Shown here piece after piece: positions 34,228 through 43,690 of a stretch of 64,000 nucleotides of DNA (its first letter is position 1; every line of letters begins with the position of its first letter). A model generated the notes under the pieces. The model worked only from the letters and a program-made list of their open reading frames with translations. It was not told where the DNA came from and did no database searches. The translations under genes were made by a program, and so were the position numbers. Origin of the DNA: Haloarcula pellucida (GTDB lineage Archaea; Halobacteriota; Halobacteria; Halobacteriales; Haloarculaceae); contig NZ_BMOU01000006.1 in NCBI RefSeq assembly GCF_014647235.1, positions 124,001 through 188,000 on the forward strand. Reading direction: 5' to 3'.

Positions 34228-35235
34228 ATGACCACACTCAGCACACACGACGCCGAGGAACGGGAAAGCACCGCCGACGAGGAGACAACGGCGGGTGAGG
34301 ACCACGTCTGTCCCGACTGCGGCGGCCATCTCACCCACGACGCGTCTCGCGGCGAGACCGTCTGTGCGGACTGTGGGCTGGTCGTCGACGAGAACGCCAT
34401 CGACCGCGGCCCCGAGTGGCGCGCGTTCGACTCCGCCGAGCGCGACGAGAAGTCCCGCGTCGGCGCGCCGACGACGAAACTGATGCACGACGAGGGCCTC
34501 TCGACGAACATCGGCTGGCAGAACAAGGACGCCAACGGGAACTCGCTGTCGTCCAGTCAGCGCGAGAAGATGCAGCGGCTTCGGACGTGGAACGAACGGT
34601 TCCGAACCCGGGACCACAGCGAGCGCAACCTCAAGCAGGCGCTGGGCGAGATAGACCGGATGGGGAGCGCACTTGGCGTCCCCAAGAGCGCCCGCGAGAC
34701 GGCCGGCGTCGTCTACCGTCGGGCGCTCGATGAAGGCCTGCTTCCGGGCCGCTCCATCGAGGGCGTTGCCACGGCGTCGCTGTACGCCGCCGTCCGGCAG
34801 ACGAACCTCCCGCAGACCATCGACGACATGGTGGTCGTCAGCCGTGTCGACGAACAGGAGTTCACCCGCGCCTACCGCTACATCAACCGCGAACTCTCGC
34901 TGGAGATCGGCCCGCCGGACCCGGCCGACTACCTCTCGAAGTTCGTCTCCGAACTCGACGCCAGCGACGAACTGGCGATGCGGGCCCACGACCTCATCGA
35001 GAACGGCAAAGCCGCGAACGTCCACAGCGGTAAGAGCCCCGTCGGACTCGCGGCCGCAGCCATCTACGCGGCGGGCCTGCTCGTCAACGAGGAACTCACG
35101 CAGGAGACCATCAGCGACGCCACCGACGTCAGCACGGTCACTATTCGGGACCGCTACCGCGAACTCCTCGAAGCCGAGGCCGACCGCGATCCCGTCGAGG
35201 CGAGCGCTGCGGGCGGGTCGAACGCGAGTGCATAG
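34228..35235 (+). CDS. tfb: Transcription initiation factor IIB (TFB)
   Basis: General transcription factor of 335 residues that binds TBP, BRE/TATA DNA and RNA polymerase. The zinc ribbon cysteines are 28, 31, 46 and 49 (CPDC, CADC). The B-reader/linker region includes EWRAFDSAERDEKSRVGAP. Two cyclin-like repeats follow (about 120-215 and 220-315). Haloarchaea carry several TFB copies with different promoter preferences, so this one may be either housekeeping or specialised. ATG at 34228 gives the usual length. Confidence 0.93.
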   Translation: MTTLSTHDAEERESTADEETTAGEDHVCPDCGGHLTHDASRGETVCADCGLVVDENAIDRGPEWRAFDSAERDEKSRVGAPTTKLMHDEGLSTNIGWQNKDANGNSLSSSQREKMQRLRTWNERFRTRDHSERNLKQALGEIDRMGSALGVPKSARETAGVVYRRALDEGLLPGRSIEGVATASLYAAVRQTNLPQTIDDMVVVSRVDEQEFTRAYRYINRELSLEIGPPDPADYLSKFVSELDASDELAMRAHDLIENGKAANVHSGKSPVGLAAAAIYAAGLLVNEELTQETISDATDVSTVTIRDRYRELLEAEADRDPVEASAAGGSNASA

Positions 35236-35369
35236 CGAGAGCCCGAACGGAGTGGTGTCTCGGAGCGAAGCAGCGAGCGGACGGTGACCGGAGCGGCCCG
35301 AGAGCGGGCCAGTAGGACGACCGTACCGAAGCCCGCGCCCTTTTAGTCCCGTCACGCGGATACACCGGT

Positions 35370-36311
35370 ATGTCTCGTTCGGGGTCGGACCACAGCGTCC
35401 CGGCCGACCTGCTACTCGTCGTCGCGAGCGTGGTATTCGCGGCCGTCGTCGCGTTCTCCCCCGCCGGTGCGTGGACGCCACTCGCCATCGTCGTCGGGAT
35501 CCCCTTCGTCGTGCTCGTACCCGGCTACGCCCTCGTTTCGGCGGTGTTCCCGCGGGCCGGCGAGGCGGCACCGGGGGCGACGACGCGGACCTCGTGGCTG
35601 GCCCGCCTCGGCCTGAGCGTCGGCGGGAGCGTCGTCGCCGTCGCCGTCGTCGGCGGTGTCCTCGACTTCACTATCTGGGGGTTTCAACGGACGGCCGTCG
35701 TCGGCGGTCTGTGTCTTTTGACGCTTCTGGCGACGGCCGTGGCGTGGAGTCGCCGCAGGCGCGTGCCGGCCGACGTGCGGGCGGGGACCGACTTCGGGAG
35801 CGTCCGCGACCGGACCGTCGCTGTCGTCACCGACGAGGGTACTCTCGGCATCGCGCTGACCGTCCTCGTCCTCGTCGCCGGGGTCGGTGCTGTCGGCGTC
35901 GTCGCACAGGAGGCTACCGACGCCGCGGGCGTCACCGAGTTCTACCTCCTCGGTGAGAACGACGCCGGCGAACTCAGGGCTGGCGACCACCCGACCGAAC
36001 TCACCGTCGGCGACCCGACGACCGTCGGTGTCGGCGTCGGTGCCCGCGGCCCCGACGGGTTCGACGGCACCGTCGTCGGTCGACTCGAACGCGTTACGGT
36101 CGAGAACGACACCGTCACCGTCACCGACTCCGAGGAACTGGTTCGGTTCCCGGTGTCGGTCGCCGCCGGCGAGTCGGCGGTCACCAGACACACGATTCGG
36201 CCGACGACGGCGGGGGACGCCCTTCGACTGACCTACCGCCTGTACCGCTCCGACGCCCAGTCACCGGTCAGACAGGTGCACGTCTGGGTGCGCGTCTCCG
36301 ACGGGCCGTAA
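35370..36311 (+). CDS. DUF1616 domain membrane protein
   Basis: Membrane protein of 313 residues. Four hydrophobic segments occur in the first 180 residues, including LAIVVGIPFVVLVPGYALVSAVFPR and LGLSVGGSVVAVAVVGG. The extracellular C-terminal domain (about 190-313) contains FYLLGENDAGELRAGDHPTELTVGDP, which is characteristic of DUF1616. Such proteins are commonly next to glycan genes in haloarchaea, as here before a glycosyltransferase. Molecular role unknown. Confidence 0.85.
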   Translation: MSRSGSDHSVPADLLLVVASVVFAAVVAFSPAGAWTPLAIVVGIPFVVLVPGYALVSAVFPRAGEAAPGATTRTSWLARLGLSVGGSVVAVAVVGGVLDFTIWGFQRTAVVGGLCLLTLLATAVAWSRRRRVPADVRAGTDFGSVRDRTVAVVTDEGTLGIALTVLVLVAGVGAVGVVAQEATDAAGVTEFYLLGENDAGELRAGDHPTELTVGDPTTVGVGVGARGPDGFDGTVVGRLERVTVENDTVTVTDSEELVRFPVSVAAGESAVTRHTIRPTTAGDALRLTYRLYRSDAQSPVRQVHVWVRVSDGP

Positions 36312-36390
36312 CTGTCGGCATCTATATGTAGGCAATCGGCGTATATCTGGATAGTACACTACTGGGGAGTGGTGGACCGGAGGATTCACG

Positions 36391-38172
36391 GTGGAACACG
36401 ACTCGGCACACACACAGCTAGACGACGTTTCAGTGACCAAGACGGTGGCCGACGTCGACGGCGGGCGACGGTTCGTCTCGCTCGCCGTCGAGACGCACGG
36501 CCCGGACGCCGTCGCCGTCAGTATCTCGGACCCGGTTCCGGCGACGGAGACGCTCACCGGGCGCGACCGGAGGGCGGGTGACGGGACGTTCAGTGGCGGC
36601 CGTCTCGCCATCGAGGGTGCCGTCGAACCCGGCGAGTCGGCCACCGTCGGCTACCTCGTCGAGGGTCCCGGCGAGTCCGTCGTGTCCAACCCGACCGTCG
36701 ACGAGGTAGTGCCGCTCTCGGGCGACGACGAGTCGCTGGCGACACCGACGGTCAGGTGGGTCTCCGCCGACGGCGACACGACGGTACTGGACGTGACGAC
36801 GGCGTCGGTGCCCGGTCGCACCGAGGCCTCCCTCCCGCTCGTGTCGATTCCCGACGACACGACGGCCGACGCGACGGACGCGGCACGGGACGTCGCTATC
36901 GGCCTCGTCCTCTCCCCGACCAACGGGGACGCCGCCATCCGGACTGTCCTCCGGGCGAGTCGTCGGGGGCACCCCGTTCTCGTGACCTACTCCGGACTGG
37001 ACGAGGGTGCCGAGCCACTCGATACGCTCGCGTCGCTGGGTGCCATCGTCCTCTCACCGCCGTCGAGACGGTCGTCACAGGCGGAACTCAACCGACTCCT
37101 CTCACGGACCGCCAGAGAGCGTGGTTCGCCGGGCATCATCTTGCAGACCCGCGACTGCCCGCGCATCGACTACGACCGCACGAGCGCCGCCTTCGAGCGC
37201 GCCGATTACGAGGTGGTCGCTATCCCCGAGCAGTGGAGCGTCGCGCGAGACACGCCCACCGTCGTCGTCGGGATTCCGGCGTACAACGCCGCCGACAGCA
37301 TCGCCGACGTGGTCGACCGTGCCGCGGCGTTCGCCGACGAGGTCGTCGTCGTCGACGACGGGAGCCGCGACGCGACGGCCGACCGGGCCCGCGAGGCTGG
37401 TGCGACCGTCGTCGCCCACGACTGGAATCAGGGCTACGGCGGGGCGCTGAAGACGCTGTTCCGGGAGGCCGCCGACCGCGACGCCGCCCACCTCGTCGTC
37501 GTCGACGCCGACGGGCAACACGACCCGGCCGACATCCCGATACTCGTCGAGACGCAGGACCGCGCCGACGCCGACATCGTCATCGGGAGTCGCTACGTCG
37601 GTGACCGCCAGTCGAAGATACCGTTCGTCCGGTCGCTCGGACTGGCGGTCATCAACGACCTCACCAACCTCAGTCTCGGCAAACTCCGCCCGAGCGGGTG
37701 GGTCCGCGATACACAGAGCGGCTACCGGGCCTACAACAGACGAGCGCTGCGTTCGCTGGCCGGCGACCAGACTCTCGGGAACAACATGGGCGCGAGTACG
37801 GACATCCTGTACCACGCCCACCGTAACCGCCTGAGCGTCGCCGAGGTGGGGACGACCATCTCCTACGACGTCGAGAACTCGAGTACGCAGGGGTCGCTCT
37901 CGCACGGACTCGACCTCGTCCGGAACATCGTCTGGACCGTCGAGTACGGCCGTCCGCTCCTCATCGTCGGGATTCCCGGCACTATCACGACCCTGCTGGG
38001 CGTGAGCGTCGTGCTCCTGTTGCTCGTCCAGTACGTCGAGACGGGAGCGCTCTACCCCGTCCAACTCGGCACCGCCATCATGTTCGCCATCGGCGGGACG
38101 CTGCTGTGTGTCACGGCGCTGATGATGCACGTTCTGAACGGCCACCCGACGATGAAACGACTGGGACAGTGA
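36391..38172 (+). CDS. GT2 glycosyltransferase with large extra N-terminal region
   Basis: Protein of 593 residues. Residues about 289-505 form a dolichol-phosphate-sugar synthase-like GT2 domain, with VVGIPAYNAADSI, VVVDDGSRDATADRA, VVDADGQHDP (metal-binding acids) and SGYRAYNRRALRSL. Two to three membrane helices end the protein (about 525-585). Residues 1-115 look like a beta-rich acidic domain. Residues 120-285 look like an alpha/beta domain (AIGLVLSPTNGDAAIRTVLRA and IILQTRDCPRIDYD). The start is a GTG. It follows the DUF1616 gene, with which it may work in surface glycosylation. Confidence 0.83.
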   Translation: MEHDSAHTQLDDVSVTKTVADVDGGRRFVSLAVETHGPDAVAVSISDPVPATETLTGRDRRAGDGTFSGGRLAIEGAVEPGESATVGYLVEGPGESVVSNPTVDEVVPLSGDDESLATPTVRWVSADGDTTVLDVTTASVPGRTEASLPLVSIPDDTTADATDAARDVAIGLVLSPTNGDAAIRTVLRASRRGHPVLVTYSGLDEGAEPLDTLASLGAIVLSPPSRRSSQAELNRLLSRTARERGSPGIILQTRDCPRIDYDRTSAAFERADYEVVAIPEQWSVARDTPTVVVGIPAYNAADSIADVVDRAAAFADEVVVVDDGSRDATADRAREAGATVVAHDWNQGYGGALKTLFREAADRDAAHLVVVDADGQHDPADIPILVETQDRADADIVIGSRYVGDRQSKIPFVRSLGLAVINDLTNLSLGKLRPSGWVRDTQSGYRAYNRRALRSLAGDQTLGNNMGASTDILYHAHRNRLSVAEVGTTISYDVENSSTQGSLSHGLDLVRNIVWTVEYGRPLLIVGIPGTITTLLGVSVVLLLLVQYVETGALYPVQLGTAIMFAIGGTLLCVTALMMHVLNGHPTMKRLGQ

Positions 38173-38247
38173 GGGGAACAGCTAAACCGGCAGCGAGACT
38201 GGACAGCAGTATGACCGTGGGGACGAACCGCGTGGCGGTGGACGCCC

Positions 38248-38904
38248 GTGGATAACGCCACGCACGCGTCGGCGGGTGGCCGGCTTCGAGAACGGTTCGG
38301 GGACCGGAACCCGGCACCGGTGTTCGCCCTCGTCGGCGTCGGCCTCGTCGCTGCCGGGGTCGGAGTGCCGACCCGCCAGACCCTCCTGTTCGCGTGGGGC
38401 GGCACCGCCCTCTTCGCGGCCCTGTTGCTCCAGTTCGTCACGGCGGAGCGGACGCTCCCGGCGCGGGTCGCGACGGACCTCGCCGCGACGGCCGGGACCA
38501 ACGCGCGCCGACTCGCCGGCGACGGCCCGCTACTGTACGTCCCCGACGGCGACTCGGTCGCGCTGACCGTCGAGGAGAGCGACGCGCACCTCGACCCCGT
38601 CGGCGTGCGACTGCTGACGACGCTCGATCGACCGGCGGTCGACGAGGACCCGGCCGACCGACTCCCGGTGCTCGTCGACTACCTCGTCGAGGACCTCGAA
38701 CTCGCGGACCGAGCGACGGCGCAGACGACCGATGGCGGTGCCGAAGTGACTGTCACCGGGACTACCGTCGGGACAGCGGAACTGTTCGACCACCCCGTCG
38801 CCTCCGTCGTCGGCGTCGGTCTCGCACGAGCAGTCGGGCGTCCGGTTCGCGTCGAACCGACCGACGATGACGGGCGCCTCGTCGTCACCTGTCGCTGGGA
38901 CTAG
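38248..38904 (+). CDS. DUF7982-like membrane-associated protein
   Basis: Protein of 218 residues. Two hydrophobic segments (about 25-42 and 48-62) are followed by a soluble acidic domain with LYVPDGDSVALTVEES and the end FDHPVASVVGVGLARAVGRPV, VTCRW. I recall this pattern as DUF7982 in haloarchaea, with only modest certainty. GTG start. Its stop overlaps the stop of the convergent small membrane protein by four bases. Function unknown. Confidence 0.6.
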   Translation: MDNATHASAGGRLRERFGDRNPAPVFALVGVGLVAAGVGVPTRQTLLFAWGGTALFAALLLQFVTAERTLPARVATDLAATAGTNARRLAGDGPLLYVPDGDSVALTVEESDAHLDPVGVRLLTTLDRPAVDEDPADRLPVLVDYLVEDLELADRATAQTTDGGAEVTVTGTTVGTAELFDHPVASVVGVGLARAVGRPVRVEPTDDDGRLVVTCRWD

Positions 38905-39173
38905 AGCGACCCGACGAACTTCTCCAGCGTGCGGAGGCCGACGAGGACGAGGAAGGCGACCGCGCCAGCCAGCAGGGGCCAGCGGAGCCGCGAGCGCCAG
39001 CGCGGGGTGACGTGGACCGGCGCGGTCAGCGCGGTCAGCACGACGAACCCGAGAAAGGAGACGACGAAGACGTGTTCGAGCGTGAGCGCCCCGACAGTCG
39101 CCAGTATCGCGGTGGCGACCAGCGTCAGGCCGACCTGCGCGTACAGGAACCGGCGTTGCCGGGGCGTCGTCAT
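38901..39173 (-). CDS. Small membrane protein, unknown function
   Basis: Protein of 90 residues with three predicted membrane helices (about 12-30, 33-50, 64-80) separated by a basic PRWRSRLRW loop. No family recognised. An ATG at 39173 is preferred to the adjacent GTG at 39176. Confidence 0.6.
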   Translation of the reverse strand: MTTPRQRRFLYAQVGLTLVATAILATVGALTLEHVFVVSFLGFVVLTALTAPVHVTPRWRSRLRWPLLAGAVAFLVLVGLRTLEKFVGSL

Positions 39174-39274
39174 CACACCTCGCTACGCCGTCGAGCGGCA
39201 TAACCCTCTGGGGTTCGGTACGTCCCGCCTAGCGCGGGGTTCAAGCCGTCGGGGACCGTCCCTTCGGTACGCGA

Positions 39275-39805
39275 ATGTATCCATGGACCCACGCCGCCTT
39301 CGGCTACCTCCTCGTCGTCGGTCTGGCGCTGGTGTTCCGCCGCCGGGTCTCACGGGCGGAACTGGCCGCGGTGCTGGTGGCGACGCAACTCCCGGACCTC
39401 GTCGACAAGCCGCTGGCGTGGTGGGTCGGGGCCATCCCCTCGGGCCGGTCGCTGGCCCACTCGCTCGTCCTCGCCGTCCCGCTCTCGGCGCTGGTCCTCG
39501 CGGTGGCGTGGCACCGCGCCCACCCCGAGGTCGGCGTGGCGTTCTGGCTGGGGTACGCCAGCCACCTCCTCGGTGATACGTACGTGGCGCTGTACTACTG
39601 GCGCGTCGAGGAGTTCACCTTCCTCCTGTGGCCCTTCCTGCCGGCGTATCCGTACGACTCCGCCATCGGCCTCGGTGAACTACTCCGCGCCGTCGAGGGG
39701 TCGCCGAACGCGTTCGGCCATCTGGCGCTCGCCGCCGTCGGCGGTCTCGTCTTCCTCGCGCACTTCTGGCGAGCGCTCCCGTGGCGGCCGCCGCGTCCCG
39801 ACTGA
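39275..39805 (+). CDS. Membrane-bound metal-dependent hydrolase-like protein (DUF457/YdjM type)
   Basis: Membrane protein of 176 residues with four to five helices. It has the family motif pattern: THAAFGY at the N-terminus, QLPDLVDK, GRSLAHSLVL and SHLLGDTY. The conserved His and Asp residues give the family its hydrolase name, though activity is rarely shown. Sits in the glycan region between small membrane proteins and an epimerase gene. Confidence 0.8.
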   Translation: MYPWTHAAFGYLLVVGLALVFRRRVSRAELAAVLVATQLPDLVDKPLAWWVGAIPSGRSLAHSLVLAVPLSALVLAVAWHRAHPEVGVAFWLGYASHLLGDTYVALYYWRVEEFTFLLWPFLPAYPYDSAIGLGELLRAVEGSPNAFGHLALAAVGGLVFLAHFWRALPWRPPRPD

Positions 39806-39850
39806 CGCCGCACCCGCGGCTATTTGGTCACACCTCGCGCACGGTAAGCC

Positions 39851-40765
39851 ATGACTGCGACTGTCGCCGGGCAGACGGCGCTCGTGACGGGTGGAGCAGG
39901 GTTCATCGGGAGTCATCTCGTGGACGCACTCCGACCGGCCAACGACGTGCGGGTTCTCGATAGCTTCGTCACCGGGAAGCGCTCCAGAGTGCCCGACGAC
40001 GTGACGCTCGTCGAGGGCGACGTGCGCGACGAGGCGGCACTCGGCCGAGCGATGGACGGCGTCGACCTCGTCTTCCACGAGGCGGCCGTCGTCAGCGTCG
40101 CCCAGTCCGTCGCGGACCCGACGACGAGTCACTCGGTCAACGTCGACGGGACGCTCTCGGTACTGGAAGCGGCCCGCCGGCAGGACGCCCGGGTCGTCTT
40201 CGCCTCCAGTGCGGCCATCTACGGCGCACCCGAGTCGATGCCGGTCACCGAGACGGCACCGAAACAGCCCTCCTCACCCTACGGGCTGGAGAAGCTCTCG
40301 GGCGACCACTACTGTCGGCTGTACGCCGACCTCTACGACCTGCCGACGGTCGCGCTCCGGTACTTCAACGTCTACGGACCGCGCCAATCCGGCGGGGACT
40401 ACGCCGGTGCCATCACCGCGTTCACCGAACAGGCCCGCAGTGGCGGCCCCCTCACCGTGCAGGGCGACGGCCGGCAGACGCGGGACTTCGTCGACGTCGC
40501 GGACGTGGTGCAGGCGAACCTGCTCGCGGCGACCACCGACGCGACGGGGGAGGCGTTCAACGTCGGCACCGGGACGGGCACGACCATCCGGACCGTCGCC
40601 GAGACGATTCGGGACCGGGTCGCGCCCGACGCCGAGATAACGAGCGTCGAGCCACGACGGGGCGACATCCGCGAGAGCGTCGCCGACATCGCGAAGGCCC
40701 GCGAGCGACTGGGGTACGACCCGACCGTCTCGCTGGAGGCGGGCCTCGCCGACTATCTGGGGTGA
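39851..40765 (+). CDS. NAD-dependent nucleotide-sugar epimerase/dehydratase
   Basis: Extended SDR of 304 residues, UDP-glucose 4-epimerase type. The NAD motif is TGGAGFIGSHL (about 14-24). Catalytic residues are FASSAAIYG (Ser) and YGLEK (Tyr-x-x-x-Lys near 143-147). The segment ALRYFNVYGPRQ is typical of UDP-hexose epimerases, and a C-terminal substrate loop follows. It would supply UDP-galactose or a related sugar for the surrounding glycosyltransferases. Substrate inferred from context and family. Confidence 0.87.
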   Translation: MTATVAGQTALVTGGAGFIGSHLVDALRPANDVRVLDSFVTGKRSRVPDDVTLVEGDVRDEAALGRAMDGVDLVFHEAAVVSVAQSVADPTTSHSVNVDGTLSVLEAARRQDARVVFASSAAIYGAPESMPVTETAPKQPSSPYGLEKLSGDHYCRLYADLYDLPTVALRYFNVYGPRQSGGDYAGAITAFTEQARSGGPLTVQGDGRQTRDFVDVADVVQANLLAATTDATGEAFNVGTGTGTTIRTVAETIRDRVAPDAEITSVEPRRGDIRESVADIAKARERLGYDPTVSLEAGLADYLG

Positions 40766-40816
40766 GACGGCGCCGGACAGGAACGGCTTTCAATCGTCGC
40801 TCGCTACCGTGTGTCG

Positions 40817-41200
40817 ATGCCTCCCGAGGCCGTGACCGACGCCGTAATCGGCGTCGCTCTCGCCGGGTTCTTCCTCTTCACCGGGACGGCTTCGTGGTAC
40901 TTTCCGACGGTCTTTCTCCGCCTGTTCGACGGCGACGACGTCTCGCCGTGGCCCCAACTCCTCTTTACGCCGGCCGCGTACGTCGGGGCTTACGTCCTCT
41001 CCCTGACCATCGGGCTGGGGCTGTATGCCGTCCACGGCGTGGTCGCGCTCTGTATCGGCGCGGCCGTCGTCTGCCGCCACCGGCGGTCGACTGCGAATCC
41101 CGACTCGCTGTGGCCGCCCCGTTGGACAGGGCAGGCCCTCGTCGCTCTCGGTGCGGGACTCGCCCTCTTCTCCGTGGTCCGCACGCTCGGCGCGGCGTAA
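40817..41200 (+). CDS. Small four-helix membrane protein, unknown function
   Basis: Protein of 127 residues with four hydrophobic segments (about 8-30, 43-60, 66-84, 103-120) and a short charged loop (RRSTANPD). No family recognised. ATG at 40817 is preferred over GTG two codons upstream. Converges with the blue copper protein gene. Confidence 0.6.
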   Translation: MPPEAVTDAVIGVALAGFFLFTGTASWYFPTVFLRLFDGDDVSPWPQLLFTPAAYVGAYVLSLTIGLGLYAVHGVVALCIGAAVVCRHRRSTANPDSLWPPRWTGQALVALGAGLALFSVVRTLGAA

Positions 41201-41201
41201 C

Positions 41202-41609
41202 TCACTCCACGACGACGGTGCCGCGCATCCCGGACTCGTGGGGGATACAGAAGTAGGGGTACTCGCCGGCCACCTCGAACGTGTGGCGGTACGTCTCGCC
41301 CGACCCCACGCTGCCGTCGGGGTAGGCCTGCCGGGCGGCCGACTCGCTCTCGAAGTCGCCGGAGGCGAAGTACGCTCCGCCGTCGGGGAGGTCGGCCTCG
41401 TAGGCGGTAGCACTGTGGGCCACCGACCCCGTCGTCTCCCAGACCACCGTGTCGCCGGCAGCGACCGTCACCTCCTTCGGGTCGAACACGAGGTCGTCGG
41501 TCATCGCGACGCGCGTCTCGCTCGGCCCGTCGTCGCCCGACCCGCCACAGCCGGCCAGCGTGCCGACCAGTCCCGCCCCACCCAACCGCAGTAGCGTCCG
41601 TCTGTCCAT
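41202..41609 (-). CDS. Halocyanin-like blue copper lipoprotein
   Basis: Secreted electron carrier of 135 residues. A Tat-like RRTLLRLGGAG signal ends in the lipobox LAGC (Cys21). The cupredoxin domain has all four type-1 copper ligands: His65 (VAHSAT), Cys121, His124 and Met128 (CIPHESGM). Anchored on the outside of the membrane, it shuttles electrons between respiratory complexes. Its neighbours are glycan genes, so it is probably a separate single-gene unit. Confidence 0.9.
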   Translation of the reverse strand: MDRRTLLRLGGAGLVGTLAGCGGSGDDGPSETRVAMTDDLVFDPKEVTVAAGDTVVWETTGSVAHSATAYEADLPDGGAYFASGDFESESAARQAYPDGSVGSGETYRHTFEVAGEYPYFCIPHESGMRGTVVVE

Positions 41610-41702
41610 ACGCCCCGGACGCTCGCCAGTAGGTTAAGCTTAGTCGGCGACTGCAACACTTTTGCCGCCGCCAGCGAAACAGGGGGCAACGATATCTCCT
41701 CG

Positions 41703-43673
41703 ATGGTCTCCGCACCGCACCGCCGCCGCGCCGAGTACGTCCCGATCGCCGTCTGCCTACTGACGGCCGTCGGACTGTCGGCGGTTTCCCTCCTCGGCCT
41801 CTTGGCACGGCCGACGCTCCTCCGGGCGGGGTTCACGCTCGTCGGTGCCGTCGTCGCGCTGGTACTCTTCGTCGCCTCTCGCGGCGAGTTCCCCGACGCA
41901 GACGGTCGCGTCCCGGCCAGCGTGGTGACGAAAGTCGTCCTCGCGCTCGCCGGCGGAGCCGTCGTCGCCACGTCGCTGCTCGGGTCTCGCCTGCTCCCGT
42001 TCGCCGTCGTCCTCCCGCTGGGTATCGCACTGGCCGCCCTGCAGATACGCGCCGATCCCTCGGTTCCCGCGGTGCTGACACAGCTATCGGCGCTCTTTCT
42101 CGCGGGCCGACTCGGGAAGTATCTCACGACCGGGTTCTACTTCGGCGGCACCGACACGTTCGCTCACGTCGCCGCCGTCGAGACGCTCGTCGAGGCCCGC
42201 TACACGACGGCCATCGCCCACGGCTACGACCTCTACCCCGTCTTTCACTTCTTCGTCGGCACCGTCACGCACCTCACCCGCCTCGGCGCCTACGACGCGC
42301 TGGTCCTGACCGGCATCCTGCTGTTCACGCTGGTCGTCCCGCTGGCGTACCTCCTCGGGGCGTCGGTGTTCGGGTCGACCCGACTGGGCTTGACGACTGC
42401 CCTGTCGGTCCTCCTCCTGGAGTTTTTCAGCTACCACGCGCTGTACTTCTACCCGCAGGCGCTGGCCTCCCTCCTCCTGCTCGTCGGCATCTACGTCAAC
42501 AGTCGACTGCTCGACGCCAGCGACGAACGGACCTACCGCCGCCTCTCCGTGTTCGCCCTCCTCCTCGTCGGGACGATGGTCGTCACCCACCATTTGACGT
42601 ATCTCCTGTTCGCCGGCGTCGCGGCGGCGGCCGTCCCGGTCGCACTCGCGCGGCCGTCCCTCCTCCCGACTGCCTCGGGTGGCCGCTGGCCGACGCTCCG
42701 ATACCGGTGGCTGTTCCCCGGCGTCGTCGGCGGAGCGCTCCTCCTCGCGTACTGGTCGTACTCGCCCAGCCTCATCGTCGTCGGCATCGTCGAACTGTCG
42801 CTGGGCGTGCTGTTCGACGTGGCGACGGTCCCCCCCGCACGACTGTACACCTACGGTGTCACGCTGCCGGGCGACAGCGTCGGTCGGGCGGTCCAGTGGT
42901 TGTCGACACCGACGGGCGTCTACGCCGCCGGCCTCGGGTCGCTCCTGTTGCTCGCGGCGTACGAACTGCTCGACCACCTCGGACGGTACCGGCGCGGCTT
43001 CACGCTGGCCGTCACGGGCCTCGGCCTCTCCGCTCTGCTCCTCCCGTTCCCGATTCCGATTCCCCAGATAGAGCGGCTGAAGTTCGTCGTCACGCTCGTC
43101 GCAGTGTTCCCCCTCGCCGTCGGCCTCCGACGGGCGCTCGCCGTCGACGGGCGATACGTCGCCGTCACGTTGCTGGTGGTCGCCTCGCTCGGCGGCGCGA
43201 CGGCGTTCACCGTCCTCGCCGCCGACGACGTGGAGGGCGTCTACACCGACGAGCGCCGCGAGCAGGTGTCGATGACCGACGCGGAGTTCCGGGCTATCGG
43301 GACCACCGCCGCGTTCGTCGAGACGTACGCGTCCGACGACGTGGCCACTGACCGCGTGACCAACCGCGCCTTCGAGACGGCGGACTACAACGCCACGCGG
43401 GTCCTCCGCGCACGGCCGAGCGGACTACGCACCGGCGCCGACTTCGTCGTGGTGCGCGAGCGCTGGACGGACCACCTCGTCGCACTGGGCCTGAGCCTCC
43501 GGAGTAGCGAGCAGAACGTCTTCACCCTCTCCGAGGAGCGGTTCGCCGCCACCGAGGCGCGGTCGAACGTCGTGTACGCCACCGACGCTGTCCGAGTCTA
43601 CCACAGTCCGGACGGTTTCCGCGGTCTCTACGGCGAGAACGGGACGGCGGCGACGAACGCCACCGGACAGTAA
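41703..43673 (+). CDS. Large polytopic membrane protein of the glycan region
   Basis: Protein of 656 residues. About 13 membrane segments fill residues 10-510. The soluble outer domain (about 515-656) is rich in Asp and Thr. The loop FGGTDTFAHVAAVETLVEA with a following YPVFHFF has the acidic pair position of GT-C type transferases (for example dolichyl-phosphate-dependent mannosyltransferases), but this is not conclusive. Could be a glycosyltransferase or polymerase of surface glycan. Divergent from the copper protein and convergent with the flippase gene. Confidence 0.7.
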   Translation: MVSAPHRRRAEYVPIAVCLLTAVGLSAVSLLGLLARPTLLRAGFTLVGAVVALVLFVASRGEFPDADGRVPASVVTKVVLALAGGAVVATSLLGSRLLPFAVVLPLGIALAALQIRADPSVPAVLTQLSALFLAGRLGKYLTTGFYFGGTDTFAHVAAVETLVEARYTTAIAHGYDLYPVFHFFVGTVTHLTRLGAYDALVLTGILLFTLVVPLAYLLGASVFGSTRLGLTTALSVLLLEFFSYHALYFYPQALASLLLLVGIYVNSRLLDASDERTYRRLSVFALLLVGTMVVTHHLTYLLFAGVAAAAVPVALARPSLLPTASGGRWPTLRYRWLFPGVVGGALLLAYWSYSPSLIVVGIVELSLGVLFDVATVPPARLYTYGVTLPGDSVGRAVQWLSTPTGVYAAGLGSLLLLAAYELLDHLGRYRRGFTLAVTGLGLSALLLPFPIPIPQIERLKFVVTLVAVFPLAVGLRRALAVDGRYVAVTLLVVASLGGATAFTVLAADDVEGVYTDERREQVSMTDAEFRAIGTTAAFVETYASDDVATDRVTNRAFETADYNATRVLRARPSGLRTGADFVVVRERWTDHLVALGLSLRSSEQNVFTLSEERFAATEARSNVVYATDAVRVYHSPDGFRGLYGENGTAATNATGQ

Positions 43674-43690
43674 CACTTCCGGTCGACGGC

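Noticed and set aside
39202-39240. Stretch with ggggttcaagcc that looks like a tRNA T-arm
   Set aside because: No acceptor stem, anticodon arm or D-arm can be placed around it. The aaccc/gggtt and cccgc/gcggg pairs are just short inverted repeats before the hydrolase-like gene.
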